A stretch of DNA of 64,000 bases from Thermoguttaceae bacterium (GCA_017407125.1 JAFQXE010000003.1:96623-160622); one strand, 5' to 3'. Counted from the first letter of the stretch, positions 1 to 9,248 are shown. The notes: a model not told the origin generated them from the sequence alone. Program-made: numbers and translations.

Positions 1-913
1 TGTCAATACAGGGGATATCGCCGCGGCTGTGAAGCATTATATGGTCGTCGTTGATATCGTATTTTGTCGTGGGAATAAACTCTTTGACTTTGAGCCGGGC
101 GGCGACTCGCCAGATTTCTCGAGCGATGGGGGAACTGTCGCGCCACGACATCGAAACGCGTTCGTAGTAAATTTGTAAATCGGAGTCGCCGACCATGTCC
201 AGCAAAACGCCCTTGACGTATTTGTATCCCCGCTGGGGATTGGCGGCGTACTGTGACGCAAAAAACTCCGACCCGACGAAAAAGCGTCCGGTTCGGGAAA
301 ACAGAAACTCTTCCGCGTCCAGGAAAACGAAATCGACGCCGTATTTGGGATTGATCGCGGTTTGTCCCTTTTCCATCCACGTCGCCAGTTCCATTAAAAT
401 AGCGGTTCCGCTGGCGCCGTCGTTCGCTCCGACAAAGCGTCCTTTGGGATTGCGTTTGTCGTTCATCGGGTACGGAAGCGTGTCGTAATGCGTACACAGC
501 AGAATGCGTTCCGTTCTTTCAGGACGCCATCGGACGATAATATTACAGCCCCGCGTTTTCTCTTTCGTCAGCGGGTGCGGGTAGTCGAAAAGCTGCCGTT
601 CAACTTTGCAGTCAAACTGTTTGAAGTAGTTGATTATATATTCCTGCTGACGCTTCATGCCCTCCGACCCCGTACAGCGCGGACCGATGTCGCACAGCGC
701 TTTGAGATGTTCCATCGCCTGCTGACCGTTAAACGGGATGTCCGACAGCCGGAGTTTACTTTGGTATTTCGGCGTGAGCGGCTTGCGCCCGGAGAACCAT
801 GAAAACTGCGCGGCGGCGATTGCTGCTGCAACAACAATTCCGGTAAATGCAACAACGGCGATGATACGATTTCTTTTATGGCGCATGTCAGGTTCGTTTT
901 CGGTATTGTTCAT
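1..913 (-). CDS. M28-family zinc hydrolase, glutaminyl-cyclase-like (3' end outside window)
   Basis: 304 residues are visible; the C-terminus lies beyond base 1. A membrane anchor or uncleaved signal occupies about residues 17-36, so the catalytic part should face the periplasm. The M28 metal-site motifs are present in order: LLCTHYDT (H142), VGANDGASGT (D165), FLDAEE (E201/E202), LLDMVGD, and NDDHIMLHSRGDIP (H291). The last motif, with Asp-Asp-His followed by a glycine-aspartate-isoleucine-proline turn, resembles glutaminyl-peptide cyclotransferases more than classical aminopeptidases; the choice between the two is inference. The start ATG at 913 lies 6 bases after an array of 7-bp repeats and has no clear Shine-Dalgarno sequence. 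Confidence 0.85.
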   Translation of the reverse strand, partial: MNNTENEPDMRHKRNRIIAVVAFTGIVVAAAIAAAQFSWFSGRKPLTPKYQSKLRLSDIPFNGQQAMEHLKALCDIGPRCTGSEGMKRQQEYIINYFKQFDCKVERQLFDYPHPLTKEKTRGCNIIVRWRPERTERILLCTHYDTLPYPMNDKRNPKGRFVGANDGASGTAILMELATWMEKGQTAINPKYGVDFVFLDAEEFLFSRTGRFFVGSEFFASQYAANPQRGYKYVKGVLLDMVGDSDLQIYYERVSMSWRDSSPIAREIWRVAARLKVKEFIPTTKYDINDDHIMLHSRGDIPCID

Positions 914-918
914 AATTT

Positions 919-971
919 AGGGAATAGGGAGTAGGAAATAGGGAATAGTTATACTATTGCCTAATCCCTAA
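919..971. repeat. GGGANTA heptad repeat hairpin, overlaps 3' end of next gene
   Basis: Four or more 7-bp units of the form GGGAATA/GGGAGTA run from 919 to 948. The complementary arm (953-971) is the last coding bases and stop codon of the methyltransferase gene. The array also forms the whole leader of the M28-type gene. Confidence 0.8.
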
Positions 972-2177
972 AATCGCGTATTTGTCAAACAAAAGCAGCG
1001 TCGGCGCGTCCGGCGGGGCGGAATTGGGGAATCCCAACTTTTTGAGAAATTCCTCCGGTTCGGGAACGGCTCCCCGTTTTTTTACTATTATACGGTCAAC
1101 GCCTTTTTGTTTCAAGCCCTGTTTGACTCTTTTCGCGTTGAGCGGGAAAACTTCCTCGATTTCAAACGCTGTTACAAACGGAGACGTCAGTAGTTCGTTT
1201 GATCCTAAATACCCGCCGGGAGAAAGTTCTGCTAAACCAAATCGCTGACAGAACGCAGGAACAAGTCCGGACGTCGACAGCGACGGCGCAGGCGCGTAAA
1301 TGTACTTGCAGTCGCTCGGCTGAAGAGTCTTTTGGGATTGAAACGTCAACACGCCGGATCGTTTCGGCGCTGGCACGGAAAAAGATTCAACGCCGCTTTC
1401 AGTTACAATCGTTGCGCGAATCGTGTCGCCCGGTCGGCTTTCGAATCCGAACCAGCCGACGGCTTGCTTACATTCGCCGTTATGCTCGATCCATTCCCAT
1501 TGAGCGTTTTGACGCCACGGCTCTGGAATGCTCGCGCCGGGCGCCGACTTGACAATAACCCGTCCAACGCGGCTGACAAGCTGGTCGATGAACTCCCGGG
1601 GCGGCTGAAAGAAATCTGCGTTGGTCGTTCTTCGCCCACCGGGGCGTCTGTCCGGGTCGATATGAACGAGATTGCAGTTTGACAAATCGAATTCTTCCGC
1701 TGAACAGCAACAGACTTTCGCGTCAGTTCCCGCCAAACGACAGTTGGTTTGAGCGAACAGCGCAGTTGTTGGGTCGATGTCAACCCCAACGGACGGAACG
1801 GCATTCGCGAACGCGATTAGATCCCCGCCGATGCCGCAGCAGAGGTCGGCAAAACGAACGTTTTCAGACGACAACTCCTTCAACGCAGCGTCGCGTTTGT
1901 ACTGAGCAATCAAAGAATCCGTCGCCTGTTGAAGCCCTTTGTCTGTTACAAGCAAGAAGGGAATGTCCGGGAACTTGCGCTTGATCTTCTCGCTCAGCGC
2001 AAGCTGACCCGATATAGCGACGGCGCGGTCAAAGGGGAGTTCTTTTCTAATCGCCGCGTCCAGCTTGAAAGAATCGGGATAATCGGCGATTCGTTGACGC
2101 CAGAGATTGAGCGTTTCCAGACCGTCGTCTGAAACCAGCCAATCGCCCTGTGATTTCGGAACTAAACTCTGGGACAA
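954..2177 (-). CDS. Class I SAM-dependent methyltransferase with THUMP-like C-terminus
   Basis: 407 residues. The SAM-binding motif I FADLCCGIGGD is at 109-119 and the acidic motif VGVDIDP at 129-135; HIDPDRRPGGRR at 172-183 is the likely catalytic-loop motif. The C-terminal third matches the THUMP-like domain that follows this methyltransferase type in Planctomycetes and Actinobacteria; the substrate (RNA is a guess from the domain name) is unknown. The start read here is TTG at 2177, preceded by GAGGAG; both lie inside a GTGAGGA heptad repeat, so the start is uncertain, and no in-frame ATG lies close downstream. The last four residues (GIRQ) and the stop are also supplied by a heptad repeat. 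Confidence 0.75.
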   Translation of the reverse strand: MSQSLVPKSQGDWLVSDDGLETLNLWRQRIADYPDSFKLDAAIRKELPFDRAVAISGQLALSEKIKRKFPDIPFLLVTDKGLQQATDSLIAQYKRDAALKELSSENVRFADLCCGIGGDLIAFANAVPSVGVDIDPTTALFAQTNCRLAGTDAKVCCCSAEEFDLSNCNLVHIDPDRRPGGRRTTNADFFQPPREFIDQLVSRVGRVIVKSAPGASIPEPWRQNAQWEWIEHNGECKQAVGWFGFESRPGDTIRATIVTESGVESFSVPAPKRSGVLTFQSQKTLQPSDCKYIYAPAPSLSTSGLVPAFCQRFGLAELSPGGYLGSNELLTSPFVTAFEIEEVFPLNAKRVKQGLKQKGVDRIIVKKRGAVPEPEEFLKKLGFPNSAPPDAPTLLLFDKYAILGIRQ

Positions 2178-2203
2178 CTCCTCACCCCTATTGCCTACTG
2201 CCT
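2165..2203. repeat. Mixed heptad repeats (GTGAGGA and ACTGCCT families)
   Basis: Short runs of CTCCTCAC and ATTGCCTACTGCCT type units lie directly upstream of the methyltransferase and include its apparent ribosome-binding site and TTG start. Confidence 0.6.
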
Positions 2204-2250
2204 CCGTGGGTTAAAACCCACGGCTACTAATATTGAACCGCTACGCGGTA
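2204..2250. repeat. Double-palindrome element, family D
   Basis: Two adjacent hairpins: CCGTGGGTTAAAACCCACGG at 2204-2223, then AACCGCTACGCGGT at 2236-2249. The same two palindromes with a similar spacer recur at 3857, 54416 and 56959. A third small hairpin (gcgctttgcgc) follows at about 2259. Confidence 0.8.
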
Positions 2251-2281
2251 CTAGAAGAAGCGCTTTGCGCTCCGTTATTGA

Positions 2282-3808
2282 TTATTTTCCCCCAAGCTTT
2301 TTTCTTATCTGTGCCTTTTTGTCACGCAAGACAGCGCTTTCTTCCCGGTTGCGGTAGAACTCGTCCAGAGGGAAACAGCCGCTGATGATGCCGTTGCGCG
2401 GCGCGGTTGTGCAGTCGCTGAACGTGCGGCAAATGCGGCGTTTGTCAAGCGGTCTGCCTGCCAGCGAGTCGGCGATAATATCAGGATAGCACAAAACCAT
2501 GCGTCCGATGCCTGCCATGTCCGTCCAGCCGGCGCGGACGACCGCCTGCGCCACCTGCGGCAGGAAATCCTGAAAATACGTGTATCCCGTTCCGATAATC
2601 GGGAGAGACGGGAATCGTTCCTTGACTTTTCGCACCTCGTTTAGCATGCGGAACGCGCCCAAGAGCGGGTCTTCCGGCGGCTGATAGGCGTCGGACGCCG
2701 GGAAGAATGTTGGGCGCGAGGCGTGCGGCGTGTAATACGGCGAGCAGGCGGTCAGGTTGAGCAGATCAATATGCGCCGTCGGTTTGGGGCTGTCTGCTGT
2801 CGGCTGGGCGGTTACCATCTCGATGAGTTGAATCGGTTCCGTCAGGTCGATTTCCATCGGGTTGTTTCGATTCAAACCGAAGCCGGAATACGGCAGCGAG
2901 TATTCTACCGGAACGCCTCGACCCAGCTTGCCGGGTTCCGCATCGTTCGGATCTGGCTGATAGGGAACCATGTCGAACAGCGACATGCGAACGCCAATCA
3001 TCAGACCCGGGCACGCAGCGCGAATTTTGTCGATAATAATTCGCATGAATCGGGTTCGATTTTCCAACGATCCGCCGAAATCGCCGGGACGGTCGTATGC
3101 GGAAAGCAGTTCATGACCAAGGTATCCGTGACAATGTTTGACGTCGACGAAGTCAAAGCCCGCTCGCTGAGCCGCTTTTGCCGTTTCGACGTAACAGTCT
3201 GTCAACTCGTAAAGTTCTTCATCGGTGAGAATTTTGGAATCGTCGTTCGGGTCGATCCCCTTGCGCTTGTCCAAAACCGGGTGATGATACGCAATTCTCG
3301 GTTCGGGGCCTGCCGTAGTCGGGATAGACTGCCGCCCGGAATGGGTCAGCTGCAAGCCCAAAAGCAAATCTGAAGACGAACCGGCGCCAAAAGCGTTCTC
3401 GTGAGCTGTGATAACTGTCTGACGCAATAATTCCAGAGACTTGTCGACGTTGTCCGGATTGTAGTACAGCTGACGAGGATTGGCGCGCCCGTCTGGACGA
3501 ACGGCAAACGCTTCGCCGCCAAAAATGACCTTTGCGCCGGAGCGTCCAAAATTACTCCATCGGCGTAGCACGGTTTCTGACGGGCTGCCGTCCGGATTGG
3601 CGTCCCAGCCTTCCATGGGATGAATCGCCCAGCGGTTGCCGACGATTTTAGTTCCAATCGCCAGCGGCTGCGCCATGGGCGACCCCTGCTCTTCCGAAAG
3701 GATTTCGTCGTCGCAGGGAAGGTCAATTCCGAGTTCAGCGCAGTAGTTTTTGAACTGCTCAACGTTTTCTAACGCGCCGATCTTTTGGTACTTTTTGGGT
3801 TGAGTCAT
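2282..3808 (-). CDS. NADH:flavin oxidoreductase, Old Yellow Enzyme family
   Basis: 508 residues forming one FMN-binding TIM barrel. Visible motifs include NRWAIHPMEGWD near the N-terminus (FMN-binding strand 1), GLQLTHSGRQS, and the hallmark segment VDVKHCHGYLGHELLS followed by GGSLENRTRF. A C-terminal FAD/NAD domain as in 2,4-dienoyl-CoA reductase is absent. Near residues 450-475 three cysteines are arranged C-x5-C-x11-C; iron-sulfur members have C-x2-C-x3-C-x11-C, so a complete [4Fe-4S] site is not evident. An N-terminal extension of about 50 residues precedes the barrel. The substrate cannot be read from sequence. The start is ATG at 3808. Confidence 0.85.
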   Translation of the reverse strand: MTQPKKYQKIGALENVEQFKNYCAELGIDLPCDDEILSEEQGSPMAQPLAIGTKIVGNRWAIHPMEGWDANPDGSPSETVLRRWSNFGRSGAKVIFGGEAFAVRPDGRANPRQLYYNPDNVDKSLELLRQTVITAHENAFGAGSSSDLLLGLQLTHSGRQSIPTTAGPEPRIAYHHPVLDKRKGIDPNDDSKILTDEELYELTDCYVETAKAAQRAGFDFVDVKHCHGYLGHELLSAYDRPGDFGGSLENRTRFMRIIIDKIRAACPGLMIGVRMSLFDMVPYQPDPNDAEPGKLGRGVPVEYSLPYSGFGLNRNNPMEIDLTEPIQLIEMVTAQPTADSPKPTAHIDLLNLTACSPYYTPHASRPTFFPASDAYQPPEDPLLGAFRMLNEVRKVKERFPSLPIIGTGYTYFQDFLPQVAQAVVRAGWTDMAGIGRMVLCYPDIIADSLAGRPLDKRRICRTFSDCTTAPRNGIISGCFPLDEFYRNREESAVLRDKKAQIRKKLGGK

Positions 3809-3810
3809 TT

Positions 3811-3951
3811 TAGTTGCGAGTTGCGAAATTTTAAATAGACGCGAATGCGTTCTTCTAAAACCGCGTAGCGGTTTAATATTAATAGCCGTGGGTTTTAACC
3901 CACGGAGCGAGTTGCGAGATTTTTAAAATGGAATTCTTTACTAATTGCGAA
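3811..3951. repeat. Intergenic repeats: GTTGCGA heptads and family D double palindrome
   Basis: GTTGCGA units at 3813-3827 abut the oxidoreductase start. A family D module follows: AACCGCGTAGCGGTT at about 3858-3873 and CCGTGGGTTTTAACCCACGG at 3886-3905. Another GTTGCGA unit begins at about 3910. No coding sequence is seen here. Confidence 0.8.
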
Positions 3952-5439
3952 TTATTCTGTGAATTTACTTGTCATAGGACGCTGTTTTTGCGCCAGCGGG
4001 CTAGACGTCAAATACAGTCCCGGCGGGCATTGACGTCGTTTGAACTCATTGCGGTTGTAAAGTTTCAACGCCAATTCAACGGCTGAACGATCAAACCCGG
4101 CGGCAACGATTTCTTCCAGCGACTTTTCCTGTTCAACAAACATTTTCATAATCGGGTCGAGAACGGGATAATCGGGAATAGAATGGCGGTCTTCCTGATG
4201 AGGCCGCAGTTCCGCAGACGGGACGCGGTCAATCGTGGAAACGGGAATAATCTCTTTTCCGGCGTGTTTGTTAATCCAGCGTGACAACGCCCAGACGTCG
4301 GTTTTCCAAAGGTCAATCAGAACGCTCAAGCCGCCAACCAGGTCGCCGTAAAGCGTGCCGTAGCCAACGGAGCCTTCCGACTTGTTGGACGTATTGAGAA
4401 CGACTCGCCCGGTGCGGTTGCTCAGCGCCATGAGATAAACGCCTCGAAGCCGCGCCTGAAGATTTTGATCGGTCAGGTTTTGCGGATCGCGCTGAGCGTC
4501 AAACTGTTTCAGAACCGGAGCAAGGACTTTGTTAAAGGCGTCATACGGTTCTTTAATAGGCAGAGAATGAAGTTTCAAGCCCAAATTGTCTGCCAGCAGT
4601 TTGGCGTCGCGAAGCGTTTCGTACGAGGAATACTGACTTGGCATTGTAACAGCCGTAACGCGATTCGGTCCCAAAGCGCCAACCGCCAACGCGGCAACCA
4701 GAGCGGAGTCGATTCCGCCAGACAGACCAATAACCGCGCCGTCGAAACCGTTCTTTTCGACGTAGTCTTTAATTCCCATCGTCAACGCGTGGTAGACGTC
4801 TTCCAGACGCTTTTCTTCCAGATCCTGCGGGAGAACGGAACCGACGTCGACCTGAATTGGTTCGTCGTCCAGCGAGCAAATGACGATGTCTTCTTCCCAG
4901 CGTTTGGCGGAAGCGATAACCTGTCCTTTTTCGTTACAGACAAACGAGCCGCCTTCAAACATGAGCGAATCCTGTCCTCCAACAAGGTTGCAGAAAACGC
5001 CCGGCTTGCCGCGTTCGGCGCAGAGGTTTTTGAACTCTGTGTAAATCAGCTGATTGGGGTTGATGTTAAACGAAACGGGATTGGTTTCGATAAGAATTTT
5101 ATAGTCGACAGAGTCGTCTTCCTTCCTGAATTTACCGTATTCCAAAACGCGATGGTCGATTGGCGAACCGGGGTGTCGGAAAATCAAATTTGCTTTGCAT
5201 TCGGGAAGCTTTTTGGAAACCTTCTCCCACGCCTGTTTATAGGCGCGAACGAATCCTGTATTGAATCGGAGGTCTTCCAGCGGGAAACCGCTCAACGCCC
5301 CAAACGGAAAGACAATCCAGTCGTCTTCCGTCCAGGAATCCAGGTTGGGAATCTTGTTGAACGCGTCGAGAATCTTCGCTCCCGACTTATCGAAATCGCC
5401 CGGTATCGGGTTAAGCTGAATAATGGCTATTTTTGTCAT
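3952..5439 (-). CDS. nadE: NAD+ synthetase with degenerate glutaminase domain
   Basis: 495 residues, shorter than the usual ~540-680 for glutamine-dependent NadE. The C-terminal synthetase half is intact: PP-loop GLSGGIDSALVAALA (SGGIDS 240-245), then NTSNKSEGSVGYGTLYGD. It adenylates nicotinate-adenine dinucleotide and amidates it to NAD+. The N-terminal half resembles the carbon-nitrogen hydrolase domain (start TKIAIIQLNPIPGDF; late block LVGGQDSLMFEGGSF), but the catalytic Glu-Lys-Cys triad is not there: the usual VFPELALTG reads VFPFGALSG (Phe46 for Glu), and no block resembling the Lys and Cys motifs is present. It is therefore likely ammonia-dependent or fed by another amidotransferase (inference). 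NadA, another NAD-pathway enzyme, is encoded at 38.9 kb. Confidence 0.93.
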   Translation of the reverse strand: MTKIAIIQLNPIPGDFDKSGAKILDAFNKIPNLDSWTEDDWIVFPFGALSGFPLEDLRFNTGFVRAYKQAWEKVSKKLPECKANLIFRHPGSPIDHRVLEYGKFRKEDDSVDYKILIETNPVSFNINPNQLIYTEFKNLCAERGKPGVFCNLVGGQDSLMFEGGSFVCNEKGQVIASAKRWEEDIVICSLDDEPIQVDVGSVLPQDLEEKRLEDVYHALTMGIKDYVEKNGFDGAVIGLSGGIDSALVAALAVGALGPNRVTAVTMPSQYSSYETLRDAKLLADNLGLKLHSLPIKEPYDAFNKVLAPVLKQFDAQRDPQNLTDQNLQARLRGVYLMALSNRTGRVVLNTSNKSEGSVGYGTLYGDLVGGLSVLIDLWKTDVWALSRWINKHAGKEIIPVSTIDRVPSAELRPHQEDRHSIPDYPVLDPIMKMFVEQEKSLEEIVAAGFDRSAVELALKLYNRNEFKRRQCPPGLYLTSSPLAQKQRPMTSKFTE

Positions 5440-5482
5440 GGATATTAAAATTGTTATTGGTTACATGTTCAAATTATACAAA

Positions 5483-5513
5483 GTTCTGTTCTCGCTAAGC
5501 GATGTAACAGAAC
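5483..5513 (-). terminator. Hairpin downstream of the sensor kinase gene
   Basis: GTTCTGTT at 5483-5490 pairs with AACAGAAC at 5506-5513, with an inner TCGC/GCGA stem. It lies just after the kinase stop on the minus strand; only a short T run follows, so termination is uncertain. Confidence 0.45.
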
Positions 5514-5518
5514 GCGAT

Positions 5519-7420
5519 TTACTTTTCCTGGTTATCTTCGGAATCCTTTTTCCCGGAACGATCAAAGGCGGATTTGCTGAACGCTTCCAGTTCTGAATCC
5601 AGTTTAGACTCCTCAGGCGGGGCCGCTTGCAGTATCCAGGGAACGCGAACAGTAAAAACGCTTCCGACAGCCAACTGGCTTTCGACGGTAATTTCTCCTT
5701 GCAGCAGTTTACAAATTTCTTTGACAATTGACAAGCCCAATCCCGTGCCGGTATACTCACGCGTCATAACGGAATCGGTAAAAGCGGACGAACCTTGTCG
5801 GAATTTTTCAAAAATCTTTTTCTGATCTTCCTCTGAAATGCCAATCCCGGTGTCGGAAACAGCCAGAACTAGCATGTTCTCTTGTTCGTCGCGTTGCACG
5901 ATGACTTTTACCGTTCCGCCTTCAGGAGTAAACTTGATGGCGTTGGAAAGAAGATTGTTAAGAGCCTGTTGAATGCGGTTTTGGTCTTGCTGAAGCGGCG
6001 GCAGACCCTCGGGAACGTCTTCCACCAGAGCTATATTTTTCTTTTCTGCCAGAGGACGAACCATGTCGCACTGCGCTGAAACAATCCGTTCGATAGTAAA
6101 TTCTGTTACGTTAACGTTCATCTTCCCGCTGTCCAGTTTGGCAAGATCGAGGATGTCGTTAATCATGGCAAGAAGAAGCTTTCCAGACGACTGAATATTG
6201 GCAACGTACCGTTTTTGTTTTGCGTCGAGCTGTTCAATTCCTCCCAGGACTTCGCTAAACCCTAAAATGGAATTGAGCGGGGTGCGAAGTTCATGACTCA
6301 TTGTCGACAGGAAGTCGCTTTTAACCTGGTTGCTTTCATACAGCTGCCAATACATCCCAGCCAACTGATCCACCTTTTCATCCTGGCTTGCCTTGGCTTC
6401 CTGTAATTCTTCCTGACTTGCCATAAGACGTCTAAGCATTCGGTTGAACGCAGAACCAAGATCCGAGAACTCGTCTCCGGTGTTGAGTTCCGCTCGCAAA
6501 GACGTGTTGCCGTGGAAGACCCCGTCAGTAACTTCACGGAGATACGTCAGAGGTTTAATAATAATCGCGCGAATCGTCATGGAAAAGGCGATCAGCCCCA
6601 AAAACACGGCGAAAATGCCCATTCCGAGCAGCGAATTAAAGGATTGACGAATCAGTTTTTGCATCGGTTGCTGGGGAATGTTGACCTGAACGACCGCCAT
6701 GAGTTTGCCGTCTGGAGAATCGCTTGAATCAGCAGAGTCCAGCGGAGCTGACGGTATAGGCGACGCTCCAGGAATTATCGCTCCAGGAAGAGCCGTCAGA
6801 CTTTGCGGCTGAAGTTCAGGGTGACAAAATCCCGCAACGCAGGAACGCTGCGCTCGAACGGCTTGATAGTATTCGTAGTTTCCGTTATTGAGTCGCCCGA
6901 CATAGTCCGGCTCTATCGCCTGGTCTACAAAGAGTTCTTTCTTTTTCTTTTGCTCTGCCGCGTCAGTGGAATCTGAACCCGTTTCGGAATTCGATTTTAC
7001 TGTTTTATTTTGAGTTGACTCCGTTGTCGAAGTAGGCTTTGCTTTGAATCTCTCTGGAATGACCGATGCGAAATTTTCAATCGCTTCCCGACCGAATTCG
7101 TCCAGCTTCTCGTTGGGTTCGCCCGGCTTGAGAACCTGATACTCAAAATTCTGCTGCGTCAGCTGGGATTGAACGACCTTGCGAACGAGCTGGAAATTCT
7201 CATTTGCCTCAAAGCCTTCCCAATGCTTAATCAACACGACTTCGTCAACCAGCAAGCGCCCCGTCTGAGGGTTTTGTTTGGCAATAAGTTTTTCCGCCGC
7301 AAACCAGATGGGTGTAAAAGTCAGAGCGATTACCACAACCATACTGATGGCAAACATTCCCATACATTTGACTTCCAGACTGGTTTCGCCCAATAGATGT
7401 TGTATGCGTCGATTACTCAT
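5519..7420 (-). CDS. Membrane sensor histidine kinase (HAMP-HisKA-HATPase)
   Basis: 633 residues. One membrane segment at about 21-41 and a second at 263-288 enclose a periplasmic sensor of about 220 residues, followed by HAMP (about 290-340), HisKA with the phospho-acceptor motif MSHELRTPLNS (His376), and a HATPase with NLLSNAIKF, SDTGIGI and GTGLGLSIVKE. The sensor region resembles the Tll0287-like/DUF3365 type and holds a cysteine-histidine group CVAGFCH (C194, C199, H200), which could bind a cofactor but is spaced C-x4-CH rather than C-x2-CH. A lysine/serine/threonine-rich low-complexity stretch occupies 128-162. No response regulator is encoded next to it, so its partner lies elsewhere. 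Confidence 0.92.
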   Translation of the reverse strand: MSNRRIQHLLGETSLEVKCMGMFAISMVVVIALTFTPIWFAAEKLIAKQNPQTGRLLVDEVVLIKHWEGFEANENFQLVRKVVQSQLTQQNFEYQVLKPGEPNEKLDEFGREAIENFASVIPERFKAKPTSTTESTQNKTVKSNSETGSDSTDAAEQKKKKELFVDQAIEPDYVGRLNNGNYEYYQAVRAQRSCVAGFCHPELQPQSLTALPGAIIPGASPIPSAPLDSADSSDSPDGKLMAVVQVNIPQQPMQKLIRQSFNSLLGMGIFAVFLGLIAFSMTIRAIIIKPLTYLREVTDGVFHGNTSLRAELNTGDEFSDLGSAFNRMLRRLMASQEELQEAKASQDEKVDQLAGMYWQLYESNQVKSDFLSTMSHELRTPLNSILGFSEVLGGIEQLDAKQKRYVANIQSSGKLLLAMINDILDLAKLDSGKMNVNVTEFTIERIVSAQCDMVRPLAEKKNIALVEDVPEGLPPLQQDQNRIQQALNNLLSNAIKFTPEGGTVKVIVQRDEQENMLVLAVSDTGIGISEEDQKKIFEKFRQGSSAFTDSVMTREYTGTGLGLSIVKEICKLLQGEITVESQLAVGSVFTVRVPWILQAAPPEESKLDSELEAFSKSAFDRSGKKDSEDNQEK

Positions 7421-7794
7421 TGTTTTATCAGTTAGTAAAAATACCAGCGGTCAGAAGGACGCCAGGCGCCTTCTTGTTTTTGCTTCCTGCTTGCGTAGAC
7501 CGCTTATTCTAATTATATATATAAAAGAGAGAAAAGCAAGGGGGCGGAGCGGGGGGATTAATTAGCAATTAGCAATTTGCAATTAGCAATTGACGCAAAG
7601 CGTTCCGCTCCAGATTTTTGGAGGGTAGAGCATACTTGAATTATTTCTGAAAAATAGTAGAATAAATAATAGCGAGAGGCAAGCGTCAAGCGAGAATTAC
7701 TGTTTATTAATTCGCTTGAACAATCCCAAAGAATCATTTTCCCAAATTATCAAGCCCTCTCGCGGAACGTATATTTTTATTTCAAGTATTTGTT
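7421..7794. other. Intergenic region between divergent kinase and gcvPB genes
   Basis: Holds ATTAGCA heptads at 7557-7593 (five units, one variant) and AT-rich stretches that presumably carry both promoters. No glycine-riboswitch-like fold was recognised ahead of gcvPB, and no Shine-Dalgarno sequence precedes its ATG. Confidence 0.5.
7557..7593. repeat. ATTAGCA heptad array
   Basis: Consecutive 7-bp units ATTAGCA ATTAGCA ATTTGCA ATTAGCA. The same family occurs at 58485-58517 directly after the OleA-like gene. Confidence 0.8.
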
Positions 7795-9240
7795 ATGAAA
7801 GATTTTCCCGTACAACTGCTTTCGGAAACGTCCCATGCTGGAGCGCGCGCGCTGCGGTTCCCGAAACTGGACGTTCCCGCCGTGGATTTCGCTCAGAAAT
7901 TCCCGGCAAACCAACTGGCGGAATCGACGCCCCGCCTGCCAGAACTGGCTGAAATTGACGTCGTTCGTCATTTTGTCAACCTGTCGTCCAAAAACTACAA
8001 CGTCGACGCCAACTTCTATCCGCTCGGATCCTGTACGATGAAGTACAACCCGAAATGCTGCGATAAGTGGTCGACCATGGAAGGCTTTTGCGACCTTCAC
8101 CCGTACCAGCCGGAATCGACCGTTCAGGGCGTTCTGGAACTGCTGTATAAAGTTCAGCAATGGACGGCGGAGATTGCCGGGCTGCCGAACGTGAGTCTGC
8201 AGGCGGCGGCTGGCGCTCACGGAGAGTTCAACTCTCTGGAAGTGGCGGCGAAGTATTTCCGCGAACATGACCCGGACAGAAAAGAAGTCGTTACCCCCGA
8301 CGCCGCTCACGGCACCAACCCTGCGTCCGCCGCCATGGCTGGATTCAAGCTGGTCGTTTGCAAGAGCTCTCCCGAAGGGCTTGTCGACCTGGACGACTTG
8401 CAATCGAAGCTGTCCGACAAGACGGCTGTGTTCATGATTACCAACCCGAACACGCTGGGCTTGTTCGACCCGAACATTTCCAAAATCGCGAAAATGGTTC
8501 ACGACGCCGGAGCGCTGGTTTACGTAGACGGCGCCAACATGAACGCGATTATGGGCGTCGCCCGTCCCGGCGACTTCGGCGCGGACATGATGCACTTCAA
8601 TACGCACAAAACGTTTGCCTCTCCGCACGGCGGCGGAGGTCCCGGAGCCGGCCCGATTGCCGTCGCCGATTTCCTCAAAGATTACCTTCCCCATCCCCGC
8701 GTTATTAAAACCGACGACGGATACAAGCTCGACTTCGGAAACGAACACAGCATCGGAAAAGTCCGCATGTTCTTCGGATCGGTGGGCGTCCTTGTCCGCA
8801 TGTACGGATACATTCGCGTTTTGGGAGCGGACGGGATTCGCAAAACCGCTCAGCGAGCCGTTCTGGCGGCGAACTACCTGGCAGCGCGGGTCAAGGATTT
8901 CCTGCCCATTCCGCACCCGGAACACCCCATGCACGAGTTCGTCGCCTCGGCGGAATCCCTCAAAAAGGAAAAGGGAATCAGCGCGATGGAAATCGCCAAA
9001 GGGCTTCTCGATTTCGGCATTCACGCCCCGACGATTTACTTCCCCATGATCGTTCATGAATCCCTCATGTTCGAGCCGACAGAAACGGAACCGCTGGCTA
9101 TGCTGGACTACACCGTCGAAAGTCTGAAAAAGATCGTCGAGATGGATTCTGAATACCTCCATCACGCTCCGCACACGACTGCCATCAGCCGTCCGGACGA
9201 AGTAACCGCCGCGAAAAAGCCGGTTCTTAAAAGCGAATGA
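7795..9240 (+). CDS. gcvPB: Glycine dehydrogenase (decarboxylating) subunit 2
   Basis: 481 residues, the usual length of the B subunit of the two-subunit P-protein. With the A subunit it decarboxylates glycine on PLP and passes the aminomethyl group to lipoyl-GcvH. The PLP lysine is K272 in HFNTHKTFASPHGGGGPGAG; other family blocks include FYPLGSCTMKYNPK and PDAAHGTNPASAAM. No gcvPA, gcvH or gcvT is adjacent, which is unusual because gcvPA normally lies directly upstream. A stem-loop follows the stop. Confidence 0.96.
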   Translation: MKDFPVQLLSETSHAGARALRFPKLDVPAVDFAQKFPANQLAESTPRLPELAEIDVVRHFVNLSSKNYNVDANFYPLGSCTMKYNPKCCDKWSTMEGFCDLHPYQPESTVQGVLELLYKVQQWTAEIAGLPNVSLQAAAGAHGEFNSLEVAAKYFREHDPDRKEVVTPDAAHGTNPASAAMAGFKLVVCKSSPEGLVDLDDLQSKLSDKTAVFMITNPNTLGLFDPNISKIAKMVHDAGALVYVDGANMNAIMGVARPGDFGADMMHFNTHKTFASPHGGGGPGAGPIAVADFLKDYLPHPRVIKTDDGYKLDFGNEHSIGKVRMFFGSVGVLVRMYGYIRVLGADGIRKTAQRAVLAANYLAARVKDFLPIPHPEHPMHEFVASAESLKKEKGISAMEIAKGLLDFGIHAPTIYFPMIVHESLMFEPTETEPLAMLDYTVESLKKIVEMDSEYLHHAPHTTAISRPDEVTAAKKPVLKSE

Positions 9241-9248
9241 TAAATAAG

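Noticed and set aside
4465..5448. A 327-codon plus-strand frame
   Set aside because: Antisense shadow of nadE.
7421..7794. Glycine riboswitch ahead of gcvPB
   Set aside because: No tandem aptamer pattern or expected conserved bases could be recognised.
7777..9174. A 465-codon open frame on the minus strand
   Set aside because: It is antisense to gcvPB, whose protein has all family motifs; the antisense protein is Arg/Val/Phe-rich without recognisable domains.
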